From: JAFGUB01 sp050305515
GTDB taxonomy: Bacteria > Campylobacterota > Campylobacteria > Campylobacterales > Sulfurimonadaceae
Length of the DNA stretch: 64,000 bases
Reading direction: 5' to 3'
NCBI GenBank assembly: GCA_050305515.1
Contig: JBNLFL010000005.1
Coordinates: forward strand, 7,227-71,226
Part shown: piece by piece, positions 58,609 through 64,000 of the stretch
Layout: every line of letters begins with the position of its first letter
How positions within the stretch are numbered: position 1 is the stretch's first letter
Notes under the pieces: model-generated
What the model saw: only the letters and a program-made list of their open reading frames with translations
The model's database searches: none
Told to the model about the DNA's origin: nothing
Position numbers and translations under genes: made by a program

Positions 58609-58614
58609 ATTATA
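58609..58614 (-). promoter_or_regulatory. -10 element of trkA-trkH
   Basis: Minus-strand TATAAT overlapping the stop codon of the upstream YgjP-like gene; leader of about 42 bases. Confidence 0.55.
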
Positions 58615-59272
58615 ACACATGCATTCCGTAGGGCAGATGACGCAGGCGTGCACGCAGTTTTGGACCTTCGGGCATAAAACGGTGCAGCAGCTCGTAAAAA
58701 GCGCGCGAATGGTTCATATGCCTCAGATGACACAGCTCATGAGCGATGACATAGCGTATCAGCGCGGGTTCAAGCGTTACCAGTAGGGAATTGAGCGTGA
58801 TGACGCCTTTGCTGTTGCAGTTGCCCCACTGGCGTTTCATTGTTCGAAAGCGCAGTTGCGAGGGATAAAGTTCTAGTTCCGCAGAAAGCTCGGTGACAAG
58901 CGCGGGAAGTGTCGTTTTCGCATGTTTTGCGTAAAACGTGCGGTAGCAGCGCTGCATGGCTGCATCATCGGGCATCTCGAGCCGTGAGAGTGATGCGGCA
59001 AGTTCGGGAACCGTTGTTACTGAAATAAGCTCCCCTTCAAGAAGCAGCGTACTTCCGGGTTCGGGTTTCAGACGTTCGCGCTGGAGTTGCAGGGTTCGTT
59101 TTTGCTTGATCCATTCAAGGCGGTTTCGAATGAGCATGACAATGCGAAAATGCATTTTGTAGGGTGTTTTAAGACGCACCGTACCGTCGGGATCAATGCT
59201 AAGGTAACTGTTGCGGTTGCGGGGCTTGTGTTCAACCGTGACGCTGATACCATCGACTTCAATCTGCTTCAA
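58610..59272 (-). CDS. YgjP/SprT-like metallopeptidase (DUF45)
   Basis: A 220-residue cytoplasmic protein of the YgjP-like family. The zinc site is 'HELCHLRHMNHS' with HExxH at about residues 178-182 and the third ligand His downstream, plus 'RQWGNCNSKGVITLN', the family's second landmark. The start is TTG at 59272, inside the end of the glycosylase gene: AGGAG lies 5 bases before it, and the overlap is 14 bases. The longer frame upstream is rejected. Some relatives are found beside restriction systems, but here the neighbours are DNA repair and queuosine genes. Substrate unknown. Confidence 0.85.
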   Translation of the reverse strand: MKQIEVDGISVTVEHKPRNRNSYLSIDPDGTVRLKTPYKMHFRIVMLIRNRLEWIKQKRTLQLQRERLKPEPGSTLLLEGELISVTTVPELAASLSRLEMPDDAAMQRCYRTFYAKHAKTTLPALVTELSAELELYPSQLRFRTMKRQWGNCNSKGVITLNSLLVTLEPALIRYVIAHELCHLRHMNHSRAFYELLHRFMPEGPKLRARLRHLPYGMHVL

Positions 59273-59753
59273 GCACGCTCCTGATACTTCGGTACGCTTC
59301 AAGTTTTGCCGCGAAGCTCTTGGCGGCATAGGCCGGAGAGCTTGAAGGGAGTAGAAAATGTTTTACATGTAAGGTGCCGAAATGTTTGAGAAATCCCTTG
59401 TAAGAGGTATTGCCGTTACAAAAGACGGTCGTGATGGACGGATGCTTCCCCAGAAGCGTGTCGATGGGATTGGGTCGCGTGTTGGAGAGGTTGGCATCAC
59501 TGGAGTTGCCCTGCTCGCGTGTCAGGGCACCGTAAAGATCCCACAGGGCAATATGGTGATCATGCAAAAAGCGGGTTTTTTGCTCAATGCCATCAAGGTT
59601 CACTGAAAAAAGCGCTTCCATGAGTTTCCAGAACTGGTTGCGCGGATGCCCATAATAAAACCCCTCCTCGAATGAAGCAATGCTGGGGAAAGAGCCCAGA
59701 ATCAGGACTTTGGAGTGTGCATCGATTATGGGGTCAAAAGGGTGGTGAATCAT
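59259..59753 (-). CDS. Family 6 (HDG-type) hypoxanthine/uracil DNA glycosylase
   Basis: Base-excision repair enzyme of the uracil-DNA glycosylase superfamily that removes deaminated adenine (hypoxanthine). The 164-residue length fits. Motif 1 is 'LGSFPS' at residues 19-24, followed by 'FYYGHPRNQFW' at 32-42 (the Asn is the catalytic residue in this family), 'ALWDLYGALTREQGNSSDANL' in part, and motif 2-like 'LLPSSSPAYA'. Palindrome site 16 is inside. The ATG overlaps the queC stop (TAATG). Confidence 0.85.
   Translation of the reverse strand: MIHHPFDPIIDAHSKVLILGSFPSIASFEEGFYYGHPRNQFWKLMEALFSVNLDGIEQKTRFLHDHHIALWDLYGALTREQGNSSDANLSNTRPNPIDTLLGKHPSITTVFCNGNTSYKGFLKHFGTLHVKHFLLPSSSPAYAAKSFAAKLEAYRSIRSVLEAD
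59363..59372. repeat. TTACATGTAA palindrome, site 16
   Basis: Exact copy in the glycosylase gene, read Leu-His-Val. Confidence 0.95.
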
Positions 59754-59762
59754 TACATGTAA
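59753..59762. repeat. TTACATGTAA palindrome, site 17
   Basis: Exact copy forming the end of queC (Tyr-Met-stop) and sharing a base with the start codon of the glycosylase gene. Confidence 0.95.
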
Positions 59763-60418
59763 GGCAGCGGATCGACACCGCCCGCAAGCTCGAACCCTTT
59801 AAGGCGCAGCCTGCAACTGTCGCAGACGCCGCAGGCGACCTCATCGTTTTGATAGCAGCTCCAGGTCAGGTGCAGCGGGACGTCGTAGTCAAAGGCTTCC
59901 GAGACGATCTGCTCTTTTTTCAGATGCACCAGCGGCATGGCGATGCGAACGTTTGTGCTCTCTTTTGTTCCGAGATTGATGCTCTGCTCAATGGAGTGAA
60001 TGAAACCTTCGCGGCAATCGGGGTATCCGCTGCTGTCCTCTTCCACCACGCCGATGCTGATGACTTCGGCGCCATGCTTTTCTGCAAGTGCCGCGGCGAT
60101 ACTTAGAAAGATGCCGTTGCGAAACGGCACGTAGGTGACGGGAACCCCCGGTTCAATGCCGCCCGTGGGTACTTCGATGGTGTGGTCGGTCAAAGCCGAC
60201 GCCCCGATGGTTTTGAAAAAGCCCAGATCGATCTCGTAGCGCTCCGTCACGTCAAGCGCGTCACAGATGGCACGAAAACACTCAAGCTCTTTTTTCACCG
60301 TGCGCTGGTCGTAGTTGAAATGCAGCGCGATAATCTCGTATCCCTGCGCTTTCATCATATAGGCTGCGAGCGTCGAGTCCATGCCGCCGCTCATGATGCA
60401 TACGGATCGTTTAGCCAT
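59753..60418 (-). CDS. queC: 7-cyano-7-deazaguanine synthase QueC
   Basis: ATP-dependent conversion of 7-carboxy-7-deazaguanine to preQ0 for queuosine tRNA modification. The 221-residue protein has the PP-loop 'MSGGMDST' near residues 8-15, 'ALHFNYDQRT', and the C-terminal zinc site 'SCYQNDEVACGVCDSCRLR' with four Cys. The ATG at 60418 has AGGAG 5 bases upstream; an in-frame GTG two codons earlier is less likely. The start overlaps the end of the GMC oxidoreductase gene by 8 bases. queD, queE and queF are not in the window. Confidence 0.95.
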   Translation of the reverse strand: MAKRSVCIMSGGMDSTLAAYMMKAQGYEIIALHFNYDQRTVKKELECFRAICDALDVTERYEIDLGFFKTIGASALTDHTIEVPTGGIEPGVPVTYVPFRNGIFLSIAAALAEKHGAEVISIGVVEEDSSGYPDCREGFIHSIEQSINLGTKESTNVRIAMPLVHLKKEQIVSEAFDYDVPLHLTWSCYQNDEVACGVCDSCRLRLKGFELAGGVDPLPYM

Positions 60419-62156
60419 TCTCACTCCTCTTTAGTGGCGAAAGTGTAGCATGGAGTCGTTTAAGGATGATATCCGCCACCCGGAAGGCATTGGCATAGAT
60501 GGTAAAGGTGTAGGGAACGCTGCCGCCTGTGGGCATGAAGCTGCCGTCCGTGACATAGAGGTTCTCCACGTCATGCGCGCGGCATGAAGCGTCAAGCACC
60601 GACGTCGCGGGGTCATTGCCGAAACGGCAGCCGCCGGCCATCAGATTCGGCGGCGGGGCACTGGAGATATTGGATGCTATGTCGCGGCATCCCATCTGCC
60701 GCAGCACGCTCTGTGCCTTTTGTGCCAGAAAGCGCCCCACTTCCAGATCGTGCGGGTGGCCGTAGAGACGCAGCTTTCCGACAGGGATGCCCCATTTGTC
60801 CGTAACGGTGTCATCAACCGAAACAAAGGTGCGCTCCGTCGGCAGCCAGTCGTTGAAAACTTCGAAAGTCAGCAGCCGTGACTGCGTGAACTGATCCAGA
60901 AGGGCACCATCGAGCGCCCTTCCCCACCGCAGCGTTCCCGTTTCATCGTACAAAGCGCGCATGGCTCTGGCAATCGGGTTGGCGTGCTCATAAAGAAAAT
61001 CGATGGTGCCGCCTTTAAGCCGTTTGCCCCCTTCTTCATATTCATACCACTGCTGCAAGGAGCGGTTTACAAAGGTGCCGCGTTCAAAGAGCGCTTCGGG
61101 CGTGATGGATTTTGAAAGGTAAAGCCGCCCCTCACCGACACCGCCAGCCGAGAAGATCAGGTTTTTACCGACATGGCCGCTGGTGTTGGCCAGACCGGAG
61201 GGAAAACGTTTGGAACGGGAGTTAAGCAGCAGTCTCGCGCTCTCAACAGCCTGCGCCGCAACAACGAAAATAGTGGCTTCAACGCTCTGCGATGCGCCTT
61301 TGGCATCAAAATAGTGCGCCCTGACAACCCTGCCGTTCTCCTCTTCAAGGCGATAGACAAAAGCGTCGGCAATAATACGGCACGTTTTGCCGGTCTGATC
61401 GAGCAGCGCGGCTTTGGCGTTTCCTTTGGCTCCCGTCGCGCATCCGTAGCTGCCGCAGAAATTTGAATACGAACACCCCTCCCTGCCACTCAAAGGTTGC
61501 GGCAGAATCGCCCGGGGTGTCGGAATACATTCATAACCGAGCGTGCGGCAGGCCGCATCAATCCAGTTTGCAACCGGTTGTTCCGCAAGCGGCGGGAAAG
61601 GAAAGCTCTTGCTGCTGCGCGGTTCCAGATTGCGGTGCGGCACGATGCGCCCTGAGACTCCGACAACCTTTTCAACATAGTCGTAATAGGGTTCAAACGT
61701 CTCGTAAGCGATGGGCCAGTCCACGATGTTGGCATCTTTGATGGGGCCGAACGTGGTGTGCAGTTTGAAGTCAACAGGCTTCATACGGTGAAAATAGCCG
61801 CTCATCAGATTACTTGAGCCTCCCACCATGGAACCGTTCCAGAAGCTCCATCCCGACTCCGCGCCGAGGGTGCGCTCTATGGTGCCGTCGCCGGCGTAGG
61901 TCTCCATGACGTGCTGCTGCTCTTTGAGACTGGGCGTGTAGATGCTGCGGCGTGTCACGGCAATTTCATCTTTGGTAAAATCACTGCGTTCGAGATGCGG
62001 CCCTTTTTCAAGAACGATCACCGAAAAACCGGCACGAGCAAGGGTATAGGCAACCGGTGCGCCACCCGCCCCGCTTCCGACAATGCAGACATCGCACGTC
62101 ACAGGCAGGGCTCTTTGGGGCGCGGAAGGCCGCTTTGGTGGTTGAGATAATGCCAT
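60411..62156 (-). CDS. GMC-type FAD oxidoreductase (gluconate/fructose dehydrogenase large-subunit-like)
   Basis: Flavoprotein dehydrogenase, up to 581 residues. The FAD-binding 'CIVGSGAGGAPVAYTLARAG' lies near the N-terminus, 'SGYFHRMKPVDF' and 'GGSSNLMSG' in the middle, and 'VTDGSFMPTGGSVPYTFTIYA' at the C-terminus with the catalytic His/Asn pair region 'GGCRFGNDP'. The ATG at 62156 gives a 58-base overlap with the small-subunit gene; a GTG at 62102 that overlaps its stop by 4 bases (GTGA) is an attractive alternative. No signal peptide: in this family the flavin subunit is exported together with a Tat-signal partner. The sugar or alcohol substrate cannot be told. Confidence 0.88.
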   Translation of the reverse strand: MALSQPPKRPSAPQRALPVTCDVCIVGSGAGGAPVAYTLARAGFSVIVLEKGPHLERSDFTKDEIAVTRRSIYTPSLKEQQHVMETYAGDGTIERTLGAESGWSFWNGSMVGGSSNLMSGYFHRMKPVDFKLHTTFGPIKDANIVDWPIAYETFEPYYDYVEKVVGVSGRIVPHRNLEPRSSKSFPFPPLAEQPVANWIDAACRTLGYECIPTPRAILPQPLSGREGCSYSNFCGSYGCATGAKGNAKAALLDQTGKTCRIIADAFVYRLEEENGRVVRAHYFDAKGASQSVEATIFVVAAQAVESARLLLNSRSKRFPSGLANTSGHVGKNLIFSAGGVGEGRLYLSKSITPEALFERGTFVNRSLQQWYEYEEGGKRLKGGTIDFLYEHANPIARAMRALYDETGTLRWGRALDGALLDQFTQSRLLTFEVFNDWLPTERTFVSVDDTVTDKWGIPVGKLRLYGHPHDLEVGRFLAQKAQSVLRQMGCRDIASNISSAPPPNLMAGGCRFGNDPATSVLDASCRAHDVENLYVTDGSFMPTGGSVPYTFTIYANAFRVADIILKRLHATLSPLKRSENG

Positions 62157-62611
62157 CCGGCCTCCGCAATATTGCCGCCATAAACCGGATCGCCGAGCAT
62201 TGCTTCGAAAAAATAGCCTAATAGGGTTCGCAACCAGTTCTCACCCCAGCGCTCCGCCGTAAAATGCGTGAGTACGCTCTGCCTCTGCGAGTATTCAAGC
62301 CGATAGTAAGGCAGCTTGTATAACTCCTGCGCCGTCTCATGCAGCCAGTTGACGCCATTTTTGAGAAATGCTTTCTCCTCGGAGCCGATGTAAGAATCTT
62401 CAAAAACACCCCGGAGATAGGAAATAGCATTAATATTGTTTAATATTTTTTCAATACCGCTGCCTGCCATCAGGTCATTTTGGAGCAGTGCCAGCGTCTG
62501 ATAGGGTTCAACATAGAGATTTACAACTCTGGCGTAGCGCGGCGGCGAAGCCTGCAGCAGCACTGACGCGCCTGCAAGCGTACAAAAGGCGAGGAAGCGT
62601 CGACGTTTCAT
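62099..62611 (-). CDS. Gluconate 2-dehydrogenase subunit 3-like small subunit, Tat signal
   Basis: A 170-residue partner of the GMC oxidoreductase. Twin-arginine leader 'MKRRRFLAFCTLAGASVLLQA' (RRRFLAF, then hydrophobic stretch) and the family's C-terminal 'MLGDPVYGGNIAEAGWHYL' with 'GLPRP' end. It probably carries the folded flavoprotein to the periplasm. The third, cytochrome c subunit of gluconate dehydrogenases is not adjacent. A minus-strand TAGAAT ends 6 bases before the ATG, so the mRNA may be leaderless. Confidence 0.85.
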   Translation of the reverse strand: MKRRRFLAFCTLAGASVLLQASPPRYARVVNLYVEPYQTLALLQNDLMAGSGIEKILNNINAISYLRGVFEDSYIGSEEKAFLKNGVNWLHETAQELYKLPYYRLEYSQRQSVLTHFTAERWGENWLRTLLGYFFEAMLGDPVYGGNIAEAGWHYLNHQSGLPRPKEPCL

Positions 62612-62617
62612 GTGCTG

Positions 62618-62623
62618 ATTCTA
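62618..62623 (-). promoter_or_regulatory. -10 element of the GMC dehydrogenase operon
   Basis: Minus-strand TAGAAT, 6 bases before the ATG at 62611. Confidence 0.45.
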
Positions 62624-62634
62624 ACACAAGTCGA

Positions 62635-62640
62635 TATAAT
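62635..62640 (+). promoter_or_regulatory. -10 element of ybeY
   Basis: TATAAT ending 7 bases before the ybeY ATG; no Shine-Dalgarno sequence lies between. Confidence 0.55.
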
Positions 62641-62647
62641 AGCGCCC

Positions 62648-63073
62648 ATGATTGCCTTTGAAAACACGACACAGACACTCTACTCGCTCAGCCTCATAGA
62701 AGCCATCACGCGTGCTCTGACAAAACGCGATGTCGAACTGCTGCTTACATGTAATGACGAGATTCAGCGCCTTAATGCGCAGCATCGGCATATTGACGCG
62801 CCTACGGATGTGTTGAGTTTTCCGAACGTGCCTTCGAAAAAACTGCCGCTTGGCAGCATTGTCATCAGCAACGATTATGTTCAAAAGGCGGCGGCGGAGT
62901 TCGGACACAGTGCGCAGGAGGAGTTTACCCTGCTCTACATCCACGGGCTGCTGCATCTGCTCGGATTCGATCATGAGTGCGATAACGGCGAAATGCGTTC
63001 CAAAGAGGAGCAGCTGATTAAAAAGTACAATCTGCCCGAGAGCCTGATTGTCAGAACCCTGAAGGAGGAGTAA
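62648..63073 (+). CDS. ybeY: rRNA maturation endonuclease YbeY
   Basis: Zinc-dependent single-strand RNase needed for 16S rRNA 3'-end maturation and ribosome quality control. The 141-residue protein carries the family motif 'HGLLHLLGFDHE' (three His ligands) near residues 98-109, preceded by 'APTDVLSFP'. The ATG at 62648 is chosen; an upstream in-frame GTG lies in the promoter. Palindrome site 18 is inside. GGAGGAG at its 3' end serves the next gene, whose ATG overlaps the stop. Confidence 0.94.
   Translation: MIAFENTTQTLYSLSLIEAITRALTKRDVELLLTCNDEIQRLNAQHRHIDAPTDVLSFPNVPSKKLPLGSIVISNDYVQKAAAEFGHSAQEEFTLLYIHGLLHLLGFDHECDNGEMRSKEEQLIKKYNLPESLIVRTLKEE
62745..62754. repeat. TTACATGTAA palindrome, site 18
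   Basis: Exact copy in ybeY, read Thr-Cys-Asn. Confidence 0.95.
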
Positions 63074-64000
63074 TGGATTTTATTATCTTTGTCGTGGCCA
63101 TGGGCGCTTTGGTTTATGGTGCCGATTTCGTCATCAAGGAATCCGAACGCATTGCCCTGCACTTCAATATTTCCCACTTCGTCGTCGGTGCCTCGCTGGT
63201 GGCGTTTGGTACGTCGCTGCCGGAGATGGCGGCGTCCATGATGGCAGGCTATCAGGGAAAGAGCGACATGGCGGTGGCCAATGTGGTCGGCTCAAATCTG
63301 CTTAATATTACACTGGTGCTCTCGCTTGTCTTTTTTCTGGCAAAGCAGCTTTCCCCAAATCGCAATCTCTTTGCGCTTGACAGTGCCTGGGTTTTGGCAC
63401 CGGTAGCCATTTTCCTGATGATGATTTTTGACGGTGAGATCAGCCGTTTTGACGGAGTTTTACTGATATCGATGATGGCCGCATACCTGATTTTCCTTCT
63501 TAACGGCGCGAAAGAGGAGCTGGAGATTGATGCGAGTCTTGAAAAAGAGGCGTTTAACTGGGGGCGTTCTATCGCACTTTTGGCCGTTGGTTTCATTCTG
63601 ACGATTGGCGGTGCCAATTTTGTTGTCGAGAGCGGCTCAAACATTGCACGGCTTTTTGGTGTGAGCGAGTGGATTATCGGGCTTTTCCTGATTGCGCTGG
63701 GAACCTCGCTGCCGGAACTGGTTGTCTCCATTGTCGCTGTCCGCAAGGGAAATGCCGACATGAGCATCGGCAATATTATCGGCTCGAATGTCGCCAATTT
63801 TTCAATGGTACTTGGCGGTGCATCAATTTTGGCACCTTTACATGTAAACCTTGCCACAAGCGCTTTTGACATCGCTCTGATGGCTGCGGCATCGTTTATA
63901 CTGATGCTGATTCTCGCCAACAAGCTCTACAACCGCGCCGGTGCGGTACTGCTTTTCATACTGCTGGGACTTTTTGTCCAGAATGCGCTTTCTACGCTGT
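63073..64000 (+). CDS. YrbG-like Na+/Ca2+ exchanger (3' end outside window)
   Basis: Inner-membrane cation exchanger of the CaCA superfamily, open to the window end (309 codons seen; full length is usually 310-330, so little is missing). Both alpha repeats are clear: 'VAFGTSLPEMAASMMAG' with 'NVVGSNLLNI' in the first half, and 'IALGTSLPELVVSIVA' with 'NIIGSNVANF' in the second. About ten hydrophobic helices. GGAGGAG precedes the ATG, which overlaps the ybeY stop. Palindrome site 19 is inside. Probably exports Ca2+ using Na+. Confidence 0.93.
   Translation, partial: MDFIIFVVAMGALVYGADFVIKESERIALHFNISHFVVGASLVAFGTSLPEMAASMMAGYQGKSDMAVANVVGSNLLNITLVLSLVFFLAKQLSPNRNLFALDSAWVLAPVAIFLMMIFDGEISRFDGVLLISMMAAYLIFLLNGAKEELEIDASLEKEAFNWGRSIALLAVGFILTIGGANFVVESGSNIARLFGVSEWIIGLFLIALGTSLPELVVSIVAVRKGNADMSIGNIIGSNVANFSMVLGGASILAPLHVNLATSAFDIALMAAASFILMLILANKLYNRAGAVLLFILLGLFVQNALSTL
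63838..63847. repeat. TTACATGTAA palindrome, site 19
   Basis: Exact copy in the YrbG-like exchanger gene, read Leu-His-Val. Confidence 0.95.

Noticed and set aside
2437..63847. TTACATGTAA as a classic operator of one transcription factor
   Set aside because: Two thirds of copies are inside coding sequences and those near promoters have no fixed spacing; it also does not match the inverted repeats known to me for FNR or Fur.
2437..63847. TTACATGTAA as part of intrinsic terminators, as with many DNA uptake sequences
   Set aside because: No copy forms a stem followed by a T run, and convergent gene ends with terminators do not use it.
1..64000. CRISPR arrays, insertion sequences, prophage or restriction-modification genes
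   Set aside because: None found: no direct-repeat/spacer pattern, transposase, integrase or methyltransferase motif was seen on either strand.

Overview
The window reads as a chromosomal segment of a chemolithoautotrophic Campylobacterota (epsilonproteobacterium), probably a relative of Sulfurimonas, Sulfuricurvum or Sulfurovum. The evidence is aconitase B, a monomeric isocitrate dehydrogenase, 2-oxoglutarate:ferredoxin oxidoreductase in the oorDABC order, and the gene order gltX-yggT-slt-(lipoprotein)-mobB-fbp-(small Cys protein)-metG, which I recall from Campylobacter jejuni and, in part, Helicobacter. Base composition looks moderate (about 45-50% G+C by eye), with a more AT-rich stretch around 24.7-26 kb. 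No prophage, insertion sequence, CRISPR array or rRNA operon was seen.

Layout. 0-2.4 kb: acnB, cut by the window edge. 2.4-12.2 kb: cell-envelope genes (MipA-like porin, lolA, secA, LolC/E-type permease, a giant AsmA/YhdP-like protein, mltG). 12.3-22.3 kb: the TCA/reverse-TCA block icd, mdh, fumC, sucCD, a heavy-metal-associated-domain gene and oorDABC, closed by a strong terminator. 22.4-22.7 kb: the RNase P RNA gene. 22.85-26.6 kb: a SprA-like metalloprotease, citrate synthase, a small coupled gene, an orphan response regulator with a ribbon-helix-helix tail, tRNA-Glu(UUC) and a PhyH-family dioxygenase. 26.6-43.5 kb: a minus-strand run of twelve genes joining gluconeogenesis/glycolysis (gap, pgi, pgk, pfkA) to glycogen metabolism (alpha-glucan phosphorylase-like protein, free CBM48 domain, sugar nucleotidyltransferase-phosphohexomutase fusion, GH57, galT, two glgA, glgB). 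43.7-54.4 kb: gltX, yggT, slt, lipoprotein, mobB, fbp, small Cys protein, metG, a Mur-ligase-N-like protein, a Ca2+/H+ antiporter and an orphan TRAP-type binding protein. 54.4-64 kb: CsgG-like protein, trkA-trkH, YgjP peptidase, a family-6 DNA glycosylase, queC, a GMC oxidoreductase with its Tat-signal small subunit, ybeY and a second CaCA exchanger cut by the window end.

Working together: the 12-22 kb block interconverts isocitrate and malate through 2-oxoglutarate, succinyl-CoA and succinate/fumarate, with the ferredoxin-linked Oor enzyme allowing the reductive direction. Fixed carbon can climb through pgk, gap, fbp and pgi into glycogen made by the minus-strand cluster. The lolA/secA/permease/AsmA/mltG group serves outer-membrane and peptidoglycan assembly.

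Most unusual signals: (1) a 10-bp perfect palindrome, TTACATGTAA, occurs 19 times (plus five 9/10 matches), where well under one would be expected; it lies in coding DNA in both stop-free registers, at gene ends, in promoters and inside the RNase P RNA; (2) the GT35 phosphorylase has Thr where the pyridoxal-phosphate lysine should be; (3) the fused phosphohexomutase domain has lost its phosphoserine and metal-loop motifs; (4) the GluRS has KMNMR in place of KMSKR; (5) several genes appear leaderless, and mltG overlaps its divergent neighbour head to head.
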